A stretch of 28,494 nucleotides of DNA from Bacteroidota bacterium (GTDB lineage: Bacteria > Bacteroidota > Bacteroidia > JAADEI01): NCBI GenBank assembly GCA_024280615.1, contig JAJRPU010000082.1:1-28494 (forward strand), given 5' to 3'. Made by a program: the position numbers and the translations under genes. A model generated the notes under the pieces. The model was not told where the DNA came from. It saw only the letters and a program-made list of their open reading frames with translations, and made no database searches. Positions 7,476-15,682 of the stretch are shown piece by piece. Numbering within the stretch: the stretch's first letter is position 1; each line of letters starts with the position of its first letter.

Positions 7476-8471
7476 TTGCTTGGATTTGCTTTATGGGTCA
7501 GGCATAAATTGTATGACTTAGGTGTTTTGTCATCGTGGGTTCCGCCAGTGCCTCTCATTGGCATCGGGAACCTTGAACTTGGCGGGACGGGCAAAACGCC
7601 GTTTACTATTTATCTTGCAAACCTTCTTAAAAACAAGTATTCCGTCGGTGTTCTGAACCACGGCTACCGACTGAAAAGCTCGGAACCAATTATTGCATCT
7701 CCCGAAACAACCCACTTGCTTAATGAAGAAGCGATTTTAATTTGGGAGCGGACTGGCGCACCCCTCGTAGCAGGCAGAGCCAGACGACAGGCTATTGAAC
7801 TCCTTCTCTCAAAATATCCATACATAAACCTCCTAATTGCTGACGATATCCTTCAACACAGAAAAATTAACACACATATCCCGATTTTACTTACTCGTTT
7901 TGATAAGCCATACTACAAAAACAGATTGATTCCCTTTGGGACACTCAGAGACATCAAATCAAGGGCTAAAGCCTTCCCAGTCCTTGTTTATACATATTCC
8001 CCGCCAATTGATGAAAAGGAAAGAGACAGAGTTAGAAACATCACTCCTTGGCATAACCTCGTTCTTTTTGCACATGCCTCCTATGGACCGCCATACCCAG
8101 TTACAGAAAACTTCGGGAAATCTGATGGCAGGTTCCTTGCAGTGTGTGGAATAGCCAATCCCAGTGCGTTCCTGTCTTTCACAGAAAAGAAGTTTCAAAT
8201 AGTAAAGTCAATACGTTTCAGGGACCACAAGGAATATGCTCCAACAGATATAAAGAACATTATTTCCCTGTGCAAGAAAAATAATATTGATTCCATCATA
8301 ACCACGGAAAAGGATGCAGTCAAACTAAAACGATTCAAAGATGAGTTTGAATCCAGTGGCGTTTCAGTGTTCGCCATTCCACTAACCCTCAATTTAAATC
8401 AGGACGATGAACAACAACTTTTGACGTATCTTAGCGAAAAATTAGAAGCCTATGGACAGGAACGAAGCTAA
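7476..8471 (+). CDS. lpxK: Tetraacyldisaccharide 4'-kinase (lipid A biosynthesis)
   Basis: Phosphorylates the 4' position of the lipid A disaccharide precursor at the inner membrane. The 331-residue product has the P-loop GNLELGGTGKTP (31-42) and the family's Walker B-like segment IADDILQHRK (121-130), where most members read DDGFQHR. The C-terminal half includes TTEKDAVKL, also typical of LpxK. No ATG is available in this frame; the listed start is TTG, giving a short N-terminus that lacks most of the usual membrane helix (see findings). The 3' end overlaps the next gene by 20 bp if that gene starts at 8452. The lpxK-purine nucleoside phosphorylase order is common in Bacteroidota. Presence of lpxK implies a lipopolysaccharide outer membrane. 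Confidence 0.93.
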   Translation: MLGFALWVRHKLYDLGVLSSWVPPVPLIGIGNLELGGTGKTPFTIYLANLLKNKYSVGVLNHGYRLKSSEPIIASPETTHLLNEEAILIWERTGAPLVAGRARRQAIELLLSKYPYINLLIADDILQHRKINTHIPILLTRFDKPYYKNRLIPFGTLRDIKSRAKAFPVLVYTYSPPIDEKERDRVRNITPWHNLVLFAHASYGPPYPVTENFGKSDGRFLAVCGIANPSAFLSFTEKKFQIVKSIRFRDHKEYAPTDIKNIISLCKKNNIDSIITTEKDAVKLKRFKDEFESSGVSVFAIPLTLNLNQDDEQQLLTYLSEKLEAYGQERS

Positions 8472-9300
8472 GATATGGATGGAACGAATCAATGAAGCAG
8501 TGAAGTATATTCAGGAAAACACTGACTCATTCAAGCCTCTCTACGGAATTATTCTCGGCACTGGACTCGGGCAACTGGCTAAGGAAATTGACGAAAAATA
8601 TTCTCTGGACTATGGTAATATCCCGCATTTTCCTGTGTCCACAGTGGAAAGCCATCAGGGAAGGCTCATCTTTGGCTATTTAGAAGGCAAGCCTGTGGTC
8701 GCTATGCAAGGCAGATTCCACTACTATGAAGGATATTCTCTAAAAGAAGTTACGTTTCCTGTCAGGGTAATGAAAATGCTTGGAATTAAAAGGCTTTTCG
8801 TGTCCAATGCGGCAGGTGGGCTTAATCCAAAGATGGAAGTCGGTGACCTAATGATAATTAAAGACCACATCAACTTGTTGCCAGATAACCCATTGCGTGG
8901 ACCGAACCTTGACGAACTGGGTCCCAGATTTCCGGATATGAGTCAGGTCTATGACCCTGAAGCCATTGCCATGGCGGAAGCCTTCGCAAGGGAAAATAAC
9001 ATCAGGTGCCACACGGGCGTGTATGTAGCCGTGCCCGGTCCAAACCTTGAGACAAAAGCCGAATACAAGTTTTTGCGAATCATAGGTGCTGATGCAGTGG
9101 GAATGTCCACGGTGCCTGAAGTTATCGTGGCAAGGCACATGAACCTGCCAGTGTTTGGCATCTCCGCGATTACAGATATTGGATTCCCTATTGAACGAGT
9201 CAAGGAAGTATCGCTGGAAGACGTGATTGCCGCCGCCTCAACAGCCGAACCACACATGACAAAGATTATCCGTGCGCTGGTCGCTAACCTTGATAATTAG
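8452..9300 (+). CDS. Purine nucleoside phosphorylase (trimeric class)
   Basis: Cleaves inosine and guanosine with phosphate to the free base and ribose 1-phosphate, in purine salvage. The 282-residue protein shows the phosphate-binding GIILGTGLG (32-40), SHQGRL (68-72), the family segment NAAGGLNP (119-126), the base-recognition Glu200 in PGPNLETKAEY, and VGMSTVPEV (216-224). Length is right for the trimeric PNP/MTAP family. Two starts are possible: ATG 8452, overlapping lpxK by 20 bp, or ATG 8479 (Met10, MERINEAVKYI), which aligns better with family N-termini and leaves a 7-bp gap. The 3' end overlaps the next gene by 29 bp. An S-methyl-5'-thioadenosine phosphorylase role is less likely but not excluded. 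Confidence 0.93.
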   Translation: MDRNEAKIWMERINEAVKYIQENTDSFKPLYGIILGTGLGQLAKEIDEKYSLDYGNIPHFPVSTVESHQGRLIFGYLEGKPVVAMQGRFHYYEGYSLKEVTFPVRVMKMLGIKRLFVSNAAGGLNPKMEVGDLMIIKDHINLLPDNPLRGPNLDELGPRFPDMSQVYDPEAIAMAEAFARENNIRCHTGVYVAVPGPNLETKAEYKFLRIIGADAVGMSTVPEVIVARHMNLPVFGISAITDIGFPIERVKEVSLEDVIAAASTAEPHMTKIIRALVANLDN

Positions 9301-11023
9301 TTTGCTGACCCACTCAGGGCTTGCCAACCAACTATCATCACCATATCTTGCCCTTGAACTACTTGAATTTAGAGAAGACTCATTAGACAAGCTCTATTGG
9401 CAAATTGACGGCATTTGGCATATTAAATGGTTTAACGCTGCCCCTTCCCCTTGGGACAATATGACACAAAGAGTTTTCCCTTTTTCAACCCATATTCTCA
9501 ACTCTCCTTATAGCCCAAGTCCCATTCCCCCTTTGCCACAAACAGATTTGTTTGATATCAAAACATACTACGCCCCTTTCCCCTTCTCACGACTCAAACT
9601 TTTCTTGGGACTTCCCGCCTCAGAAGGAATTTCTTTCACACATATCCAACCAATCATCAAGAAATGGACTATAGACGCCACTTTTAAAGCATATAACTCA
9701 GACGGGTGGCTCATTAACCACTCCCAGAAAAGGCATAGCATCGCGCTAGGAACACACATTCCTTTAGACTCAACACGATACATCTACATCAAGGGAAACA
9801 TTTCCAAAGACCGATTCGGCACAAATAACGGGCTGGTAACCTACATTCCTAACCTGCCCTCAAGAATCCAACCTGTTAAGGACAACTTTTCCTATTCGGC
9901 AATTGAAGAAAAATTTTTATATGTTTCTGTTGACAACAGAAGACGTTTCAGATATTACCCGCCTTCCAAAGATTCCCCCGGAAGATTTTTTTTTGTCCCT
10001 GCTTTTCGTTACCAACAACAAAAATTTGCTCACTTCTCAACTGACACATTTTCATTAACCAAAACATACCTTGAATTTGGAGCGACACTATTCTATGAAT
10101 ACGAAAAAACTAAGATTGCTAAAAAGCATAAGGAACACAAACAAAAAACGGTCTATTTAACCTCGGATATTGAACCCACAATCTTGGTTTTCAGATACCC
10201 CAAACTTGACTCCTCTTGGTTCTATGGAAGTGGATTACAAGCATACATATATACCAGTTTTTTTAAGCAGGTTTACTTATCGCTATCTAGTAACATCAAC
10301 TATTTATCAAGCCTTTCAAACAAAAACTATTTAACTTATTACTTGAAGGTACGTGCAACTTTGGGTAGTGTATTATACAACTCCGTAGAACTAACTTTCA
10401 CAACATCACGGCAGTTCAGTCCTTGGTTCTGGCAAAATCCATTAATGGAAGAACACAGAGCTTCACTGCATTTTGAGTTTCGTCGCAGTAATTTCAGGAT
10501 TAACTTATACAATTTTCTCCAGTTTTTTCCTTTATATGAAGTTTACGACACATCACAAACCTTAATCTATGCTGGCAAATTGATGACAGTCAAGCATGAT
10601 ATAAATGTAGATATTATGTTTAAAAAAGACTTTGAACTTAAACCTTTACTTAAAATCTCCCTGGGTGGAAGCATTTATTCCTATCAATCTCCTGCTATTA
10701 TGCCTGTCTATGATGCATTTGTGAATGTCCAACTGCGTCCCGGCAAGAAACGAAATTTTCACATGTCGCTTATTGTCCGTGCTATGGACAATGTTCCCGC
10801 ACTGTTCTATGCCCCTTTGCACTATTGGGCTTATGTTCCCGTTAGTCCGGGCTTCAATGCAACTGCCGATTTTGAAATTGGCTGGCGATTCAAAAAAGCC
10901 TTAATTAAAGGAAAAATCAACAACATTCCTGCATTCATAAATCCAGAACTGTATCGTCCCGTTAAAAATTGGCTTTGGGCTCCTCTCGTCCACTTCTCAT
11001 TGATGTGGGATATGTTTTATTAA
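9272..11023 (+). CDS. Putative porin / outer-membrane beta-barrel protein
   Basis: A 583-residue exported protein. It starts with a signal peptide (MRWSLTLIISLLTHSGLA, cut near NQ) from a GTG codon inside the end of the phosphorylase gene. The mature part is rich in aromatic residues and alternating beta-strand-like segments (for example YLKVRATLGSVLYNSVELTF) and ends in WDMFY, an aromatic C-terminus expected for BAM-inserted barrels. It resembles the Bacteroidota putative porin family (PF14121-like) in size and location after lpxK and PNP; that assignment is from memory. Substrate unknown. The 29-bp overlap with the upstream gene suggests translational coupling. It is convergent with rpoN across a hairpin. 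Confidence 0.72.
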   Translation: MRWSLTLIISLLTHSGLANQLSSPYLALELLEFREDSLDKLYWQIDGIWHIKWFNAAPSPWDNMTQRVFPFSTHILNSPYSPSPIPPLPQTDLFDIKTYYAPFPFSRLKLFLGLPASEGISFTHIQPIIKKWTIDATFKAYNSDGWLINHSQKRHSIALGTHIPLDSTRYIYIKGNISKDRFGTNNGLVTYIPNLPSRIQPVKDNFSYSAIEEKFLYVSVDNRRRFRYYPPSKDSPGRFFFVPAFRYQQQKFAHFSTDTFSLTKTYLEFGATLFYEYEKTKIAKKHKEHKQKTVYLTSDIEPTILVFRYPKLDSSWFYGSGLQAYIYTSFFKQVYLSLSSNINYLSSLSNKNYLTYYLKVRATLGSVLYNSVELTFTTSRQFSPWFWQNPLMEEHRASLHFEFRRSNFRINLYNFLQFFPLYEVYDTSQTLIYAGKLMTVKHDINVDIMFKKDFELKPLLKISLGGSIYSYQSPAIMPVYDAFVNVQLRPGKKRNFHMSLIVRAMDNVPALFYAPLHYWAYVPVSPGFNATADFEIGWRFKKALIKGKINNIPAFINPELYRPVKNWLWAPLVHFSLMWDMFY

Positions 11024-11097
11024 AGGTCACATAGTTCCATAAAGCAAAAACAAAGTTACAAATAGTTTTTATTATTTTTTTTTCTTTCATAAACTTA

Positions 11098-11184
11098 CAC
11101 TGTGTCCTCAGTGCCAAACTACGTGCTACTCAGTGGCTTAAAAAAACTCTGAGTCCACAGTGTATAACTCTGCGTACACTGTGG
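11098..11184. terminator. Convergent-gene terminator built of nested inverted repeats
   Basis: The main hairpin is CCACAGTGTA (11155-11164), a 10-nt loop, and TACACTGTGG (11175-11184), a perfect 10-bp stem. It is followed on the plus strand by TTTCTT and preceded by a seven-A run (11140-11146) that becomes a T-run for the leftward rpoN transcript. Two weaker repeats precede it: CACTG/CAGTG (11098-11113) and ACTCAG/CTGAGT (11128-11154). The position between convergent genes supports a bidirectional terminator. Confidence 0.65.
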
Positions 11185-11196
11185 TTTCTTCTTAAA

Positions 11197-12687
11197 TCAG
11201 ACTTCTCGGCGTTGTCTGGCTGGCGGAATGCCCATCTGTTCACGGTATTTAGCGACTGTTCGTCGGGCAAGATTAATGTTCATTTCTTTCAATTTTCGCG
11301 CCAGTTCTTCATCGGTGTATGGCTTCTTTTTGTCTTCTGATTCAATTAGCTCCTTGATTTTCTGTTTAACTTTATCAACAACCACTCCCTTTCCGTCTTT
11401 TCCTTTCACTGCATGTGTGAAAAAGTCTTTCACACTATATATTCCAAAGGGTGTTTGGACATATTTGCTATTAGCGACTCTGCTGACAGTTGAAATATCG
11501 TATCCTGTTTCAAGGGAAATATCTTTCATTGTCAGGGGTTCAAGGGTGCCTCTGTCCCCCGTCATTACGAATTCCTGTTGTTTCTTAACAATAGCCTCCA
11601 TTATTCTCTTAAGGGTTTTCTCCCTTTCCAGAAGGCTGTCTCTGAACCATCTAGCCCTATCTATCTTCTTTTTCAGAAATTCAAGTGTTTTAGCAGCCTC
11701 TGGGTCGTCCTTTGCCCGTTGCTTATATTCTTCATACATTCTGAGGATAGACTCACTTATTCTAAGTCTTGGTTCATAAGATTTGTTAAGAATAACTATC
11801 GGTTTATCATTTTCAATTCGGATTATAAAATCAGGATTAATCTGAGTTACTGCATCACGGGACACTCCTTTGAATGCTGCTGCCGGCTTTGGATTGGTCA
11901 TTCTGATAACCCCCATCGCCTCTTTTAATAATTCGTCATCAACTTTCAATTTTTCTTTGAGCTTATCAAACCTGTGTTTCACAAGGTCATCAAAATACTT
12001 TTCCACTATTTTCTTAGCTAACTGTACTGCCTCATCTGAGTCATCAAGCCTGTTGAGTTGAATCATTATTGCTTCTTGGGGGGTTCGGGCTCCCACGCCA
12101 GCAGGGTCAAGGACCTCCTGTAAATACTTCAACAACTCACTCAATTCATCTTCAGTAACGCTAATTCCATGAGTAAGATACAAGTCAAGAACTATGTTTT
12201 TCAAAGGTTGACGCAAATATCCATCATCATCAATACTCCATATTAAAAATTCTGCTATTTGCTTTTTATCTTCAGGCAGGTCAATAAGGTGCAATTGTTC
12301 CAGTAAGTGGTCGTGAAGGGTGCTTTGGACCCGTGGTTCCCTCCGTGGTCCCTCCTCATCTGTAGTGCGTCTTCCCTGCCATAGATAATAGTCTTCTAAC
12401 TCCTCGGGAGGAAGGAAGGACTCTATTTCGTCCCCTTTAGTGTTGGACTCATAATCTAACTGGTTTTCCTGAAAGGTTTCCTCTTCAGAACCGTTCTGTG
12501 TGGATATGTTATCCGTTGTAGATGATTCCACTTCAAGGGCAGGGTTCTCTTCCATTTCACGTATAATGAAATTGTTCAGTTCTAAAGCTGGTAGCTCAAG
12601 CATTTTGATAGTTAGCATTTGCTGAGGAGTGAGACGTTGTTCTAACCGTTGTTGCAATTTTTGTCCCCTTTTGCCTATGCTCATCAT
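11197..12687 (-). CDS. rpoN: RNA polymerase sigma-54 factor
   Basis: Alternative sigma factor that recognises -24/-12 promoters and needs AAA+ activators. The 496-residue protein has the glutamine/leucine-rich activator-interacting region I (RLTPQQMLTIKMLELPALEL, residues 18-37), an acidic region II (about 50-110), the core-binding domain, and the diagnostic RpoN box ARRTVAKYRE at 474-483 followed by QMGIPPARQRR. Length is normal. The start is ATG 12687 or ATG 12684 (MM). It is divergent from asnS with only 36 bp between start codons. No enhancer-binding activator gene is in the window. Confidence 0.97.
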   Translation of the reverse strand: MMSIGKRGQKLQQRLEQRLTPQQMLTIKMLELPALELNNFIIREMEENPALEVESSTTDNISTQNGSEEETFQENQLDYESNTKGDEIESFLPPEELEDYYLWQGRRTTDEEGPRREPRVQSTLHDHLLEQLHLIDLPEDKKQIAEFLIWSIDDDGYLRQPLKNIVLDLYLTHGISVTEDELSELLKYLQEVLDPAGVGARTPQEAIMIQLNRLDDSDEAVQLAKKIVEKYFDDLVKHRFDKLKEKLKVDDELLKEAMGVIRMTNPKPAAAFKGVSRDAVTQINPDFIIRIENDKPIVILNKSYEPRLRISESILRMYEEYKQRAKDDPEAAKTLEFLKKKIDRARWFRDSLLEREKTLKRIMEAIVKKQQEFVMTGDRGTLEPLTMKDISLETGYDISTVSRVANSKYVQTPFGIYSVKDFFTHAVKGKDGKGVVVDKVKQKIKELIESEDKKKPYTDEELARKLKEMNINLARRTVAKYREQMGIPPARQRREV

Positions 12688-12690
12688 ATC

Positions 12691-12711
12691 TTAATTTAGT
12701 TCTCAAATTAA
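12691..12711. promoter_or_regulatory. Palindrome in the 36-bp divergent rpoN/asnS gap
   Basis: TTAATTT-AGTTCTC-AAATTAA, perfect 7-bp arms. On the minus strand it reads TTAATTTG and on the plus strand TTAATTTA, each one or two bases from the Bacteroidota -7 box TAnnTTTG. It may therefore be two overlapping divergent promoters, an operator, or both. Leaders would be only about 10-20 nt on either side. Confidence 0.4.
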
Positions 12712-12723
12712 AATTACGCAACT

Positions 12724-14259
12724 ATGGAAAAACTGCATCGAGTTTATATCTCACAATTTAAGGAATATGAAGGCAAAGAAGTGTTGTTAAAAGGCTGGGT
12801 AGCAAACAGGCGAACAACAAAGAACGTCGTGTTCGTGGTTTTCAGAGATGGAACAGGCTTTACACAATTGGTCATTGACAAACAATTTGCTGGCGAAAAG
12901 ACATATCAAGAAGCAGATAAGTTAGGATTGGAAACTGCTATAGAAGTCATAGGGAAAGTTGTAAGGGATGAACGGCAAATTGGCGGGTTTGAAATCCACG
13001 TTACGGAATTCAAGATTATAGGAAAGTCAGAGGATTACCCGATTGCCAAGAAGGAACACGGTATTGATTTTCTGCTTGACCACAGGCATTTATGGCTTCG
13101 GCATCGTCGCCCATGGGCAACAATGAGGATTCGCAACGAAGTGGTCTTTGCTATACATAAATTCTTCCAAGAAAAAGGATTTTTACAATTAGATGCCCCT
13201 ATATTCACTGCCAATGCGTGCGAAGGCACAACAACATTGTTTGAAACGGACTTTTTTGGACAACCCGCTTACCTGTCTCAATCAGGACAGCTATATGGTG
13301 AGGCGATGGCTATGGCTTGCGGTAAAATTTACGTTTTCGGACCAACCTTTAGAGCGGAGAAAAGCAAGACAAGGCGGCATCTGGCTGAGTTCTGGATGGT
13401 GGAACCTGAAATGGCTTTTTATGACCTTGACATGACCATGGACCTAATGGAAGAATTCGTTAAATACTTGATTTCCCACGTTCTCCAAAACAGACAATTT
13501 GAACTGTCTCTCTTGGAAAGGGACACTAAAATCCTTGAAAGTTCTGCATCAAAACCCTATCCGCGTATCACTTATGATGAAGCCGTGGAAATTATTAAAG
13601 GAACAAGGAAGGTTAATGGCAGAAGTTCCCTTGACGTTCTGAAAGAAGACCTTGCCAAAGCACAGGAAGAAATCAAAAAATTGGAAGAAGAAGAGAAAGC
13701 CCTTGAAAAGCAACTTGAAACTCCCGGGTTGGGTGAAAAGAAAAAAGCACGGTTGCAAGGACAACTCGGAAAGGTCAGGGAACGTCTTCACAAACTAAGA
13801 GAACGAGCTAAAAACATACCTCTTTGGATTGAACAGGCTGAAAACTTCCCTTACGGAGACGACTTCGGAGGTGCCCATGAGACAGTCTTGACACGCCTGT
13901 TTGACACGCCAATAATGGTCTACAAATGGCCCCGTGAAATAAAAGCTTTCTATATGAAACCTTTTGAAGGCGAGCCCAACTTCGTGAAAGGTGTTGATAT
14001 GCTTGCCCCAGAAGGATATGGCGAAATAATCGGTGGGGGCGAGAGGGAAACGGATTTGAATGCTTTGCTTGACCAAATAAGGAAACATCACTTACCAGAG
14101 GAGGCTTTTCAGTGGTATTTAGACCTGCGTCGTTATGGGTCAGTACCCCATTCAGGATTTGGACTTGGCTTGGAACGGTTCATAGCGTGGATGGCTGGAC
14201 TGCATCACGTCAGGGAAGCAATTCCATTCCCGAGATATTACGGCAGATTAACGCCTTAA
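12724..14259 (+). CDS. asnS: Asparaginyl-tRNA synthetase with internal coiled-coil insertion
   Basis: Charges tRNA-Asn with asparagine. The N-terminal OB-fold anticodon-binding domain covers about 1-105; the class II catalytic core follows, with motif 2 in FGPTFRAEKSKTRRHLAEFW (205-224) and motif 3 in GFGLGLERFIAWM (478-490). The sequence is close to the Thermus-type AsnRS (EHGIDFLLDHRHLWLRHRRP at 111-130), not the form usual in many Bacteroidota. A highly charged stretch of about 65 residues (301-365, containing KEDLAKAQEEIKKLEEEEK) interrupts the core between ITYDEAV and PYGDDFG, and is predicted to form an antiparallel coiled coil around a TPGLGEKK turn. The reading frame is intact. The AsnRS versus AspRS choice rests on similarity to Thermus AsnRS. 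Confidence 0.93.
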   Translation: MEKLHRVYISQFKEYEGKEVLLKGWVANRRTTKNVVFVVFRDGTGFTQLVIDKQFAGEKTYQEADKLGLETAIEVIGKVVRDERQIGGFEIHVTEFKIIGKSEDYPIAKKEHGIDFLLDHRHLWLRHRRPWATMRIRNEVVFAIHKFFQEKGFLQLDAPIFTANACEGTTTLFETDFFGQPAYLSQSGQLYGEAMAMACGKIYVFGPTFRAEKSKTRRHLAEFWMVEPEMAFYDLDMTMDLMEEFVKYLISHVLQNRQFELSLLERDTKILESSASKPYPRITYDEAVEIIKGTRKVNGRSSLDVLKEDLAKAQEEIKKLEEEEKALEKQLETPGLGEKKKARLQGQLGKVRERLHKLRERAKNIPLWIEQAENFPYGDDFGGAHETVLTRLFDTPIMVYKWPREIKAFYMKPFEGEPNFVKGVDMLAPEGYGEIIGGGERETDLNALLDQIRKHHLPEEAFQWYLDLRRYGSVPHSGFGLGLERFIAWMAGLHHVREAIPFPRYYGRLTP

Positions 14260-14265
14260 ATCTTT

Positions 14266-14273
14266 TACCTTTG
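14266..14273 (+). promoter_or_regulatory. TAnnTTTG promoter box upstream of the second aldehyde dehydrogenase
   Basis: TACCTTTG matches the Bacteroidota -7 consensus exactly and lies 30 bp before the ATG at 14303, giving a leader of about 20-25 nt. No clear -33 TTG is seen. It suggests the aldehyde dehydrogenase and cysteine synthase genes have their own promoter separate from asnS. Confidence 0.42.
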
Positions 14274-14302
14274 TTAGTAAGTTAATCGTAAATGTCGCTT
14301 AT

Positions 14303-15670
14303 ATGGGATTTAAGAGTATCAATCCGGCAACCGGGGAAATAGTGAAGGAAATCCCTGAGGACAAAAGCAAAACAGTTGAAAACAAGATACAAAAAGCACA
14401 CAAAGCTTATAAGGAGTGGAAAACAACACTCACCTCAGAAAGAACTTCTTTGTTAAATAAGCTTGCTGACACCTTAGAAAGGAATATTGACTTATTATCC
14501 AAGTTGATAACCGAGGAAATGGGCAAGCCTATCAGACAGGCAGAGGCGGAGGTAAAGAAATGTGCGTGGGTATGCAGGCACTATGCAGCAAAAGCTCCAG
14601 AACTGCTTGCTGAAAAACCGGTTGAAACAGATGCTTCTTATTCGGGAGTCCGATATGAACCCCTTGGCGTCATCTTGGGTGTGATGCCATGGAACTTCCC
14701 TTTATGGCAATTCTTTAGGTTTGCCATTCCCGCCATATCTGCTGGCAACACTATAGTTCTTAAGCACGCATCTAATGTTCCCCGTTGTGCCCTCGCCATT
14801 GAAGAAATTTTTAGAGAAAGTGGTGCTCCGGAAGGCTTAGTAGAAGTCCTTATGATTCCATCTAAGAAAGTCAAGGATATAATAAAGCACGAGTTAATAA
14901 GGGGTGTTAGTCTAACGGGTAGCACGGAAGCTGGTATAAAAGTGGCACAGGAAGCAGGGAAACGCATTTTGCCCTCAGTTATGGAATTGGGTGGCTCAGA
15001 CCCATTCATAGTTCTTGAAGATGCTATTTTAAGAGATGCTGCCAGAATAGGCATTATAGCACGGATGCAAAACAATGGACAGAGTTGCATAGCGGCAAAA
15101 CGGTTTATAGTTGCCGACGTGGTGGCTCCCAAATTCACTGAATTAATGAAAGAACAGATTAACAGGTTGAAGGTTGGGGACCCCATGGACCCGGAAACAG
15201 ACATTGGTCCTCTGGCTCGCAAAGACCTCGTTGAAACACTCCATAAGCAAGTTAAGGATTCTGTAAAAAAAGGAGCGAGGGTTCTCGTTGGTGGAAATAG
15301 GGTAAAGGACTTGCCGGGGTTCTATTATTATCCCACTCTGATGATTGACGTTGTTCCCGGAATGCCCGTGTTTGATGAAGAAACCTTTGGTCCTGTGTTG
15401 CCGATATCTGTAGGGCATTCCTTAGAAGAAATGATTGAATTGGCGAACAAAAGCGAGTATGGTCTTGGAGCAAGCATCTGGACGATGGATAATGACTTAG
15501 CACAACAAATTATTCCGGAATTGGAAACCGGGATGGTGTTTGTTAATGCAATGGTCAGGAGCGACCCAAGACTGCCCTTCGGAGGCGTGAAGAAAAGTGG
15601 ATACGGACGTGAGCTAGGAGACCATGGGATTTACGAATTCGTCAACATTAAAACAGTTTGGATAGGATAA
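14303..15670 (+). CDS. NAD(P)-dependent succinate-semialdehyde dehydrogenase-type ALDH
   Basis: A 455-residue aldehyde dehydrogenase of the short GabD/Sad type that begins directly with SINPATGE. Catalytic features are Asn131 in MPWNFPLWQ, the general base Glu228 in MELGGSDPF, and the nucleophile Cys262 in NNGQSCIAAKR; FGGVKKSGYGRE near the end is typical of this group. The likely reaction is oxidation of succinate semialdehyde to succinate, but substrate cannot be fixed from sequence. It is distinct from the ALDH7 protein at 5309-6856. A TAnnTTTG box 30 bp upstream and a 12-bp gap to the next gene suggest a two-gene transcript. Confidence 0.87.
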   Translation: MGFKSINPATGEIVKEIPEDKSKTVENKIQKAHKAYKEWKTTLTSERTSLLNKLADTLERNIDLLSKLITEEMGKPIRQAEAEVKKCAWVCRHYAAKAPELLAEKPVETDASYSGVRYEPLGVILGVMPWNFPLWQFFRFAIPAISAGNTIVLKHASNVPRCALAIEEIFRESGAPEGLVEVLMIPSKKVKDIIKHELIRGVSLTGSTEAGIKVAQEAGKRILPSVMELGGSDPFIVLEDAILRDAARIGIIARMQNNGQSCIAAKRFIVADVVAPKFTELMKEQINRLKVGDPMDPETDIGPLARKDLVETLHKQVKDSVKKGARVLVGGNRVKDLPGFYYYPTLMIDVVPGMPVFDEETFGPVLPISVGHSLEEMIELANKSEYGLGASIWTMDNDLAQQIIPELETGMVFVNAMVRSDPRLPFGGVKKSGYGRELGDHGIYEFVNIKTVWIG

Positions 15671-15682
15671 AACACAACGAAA

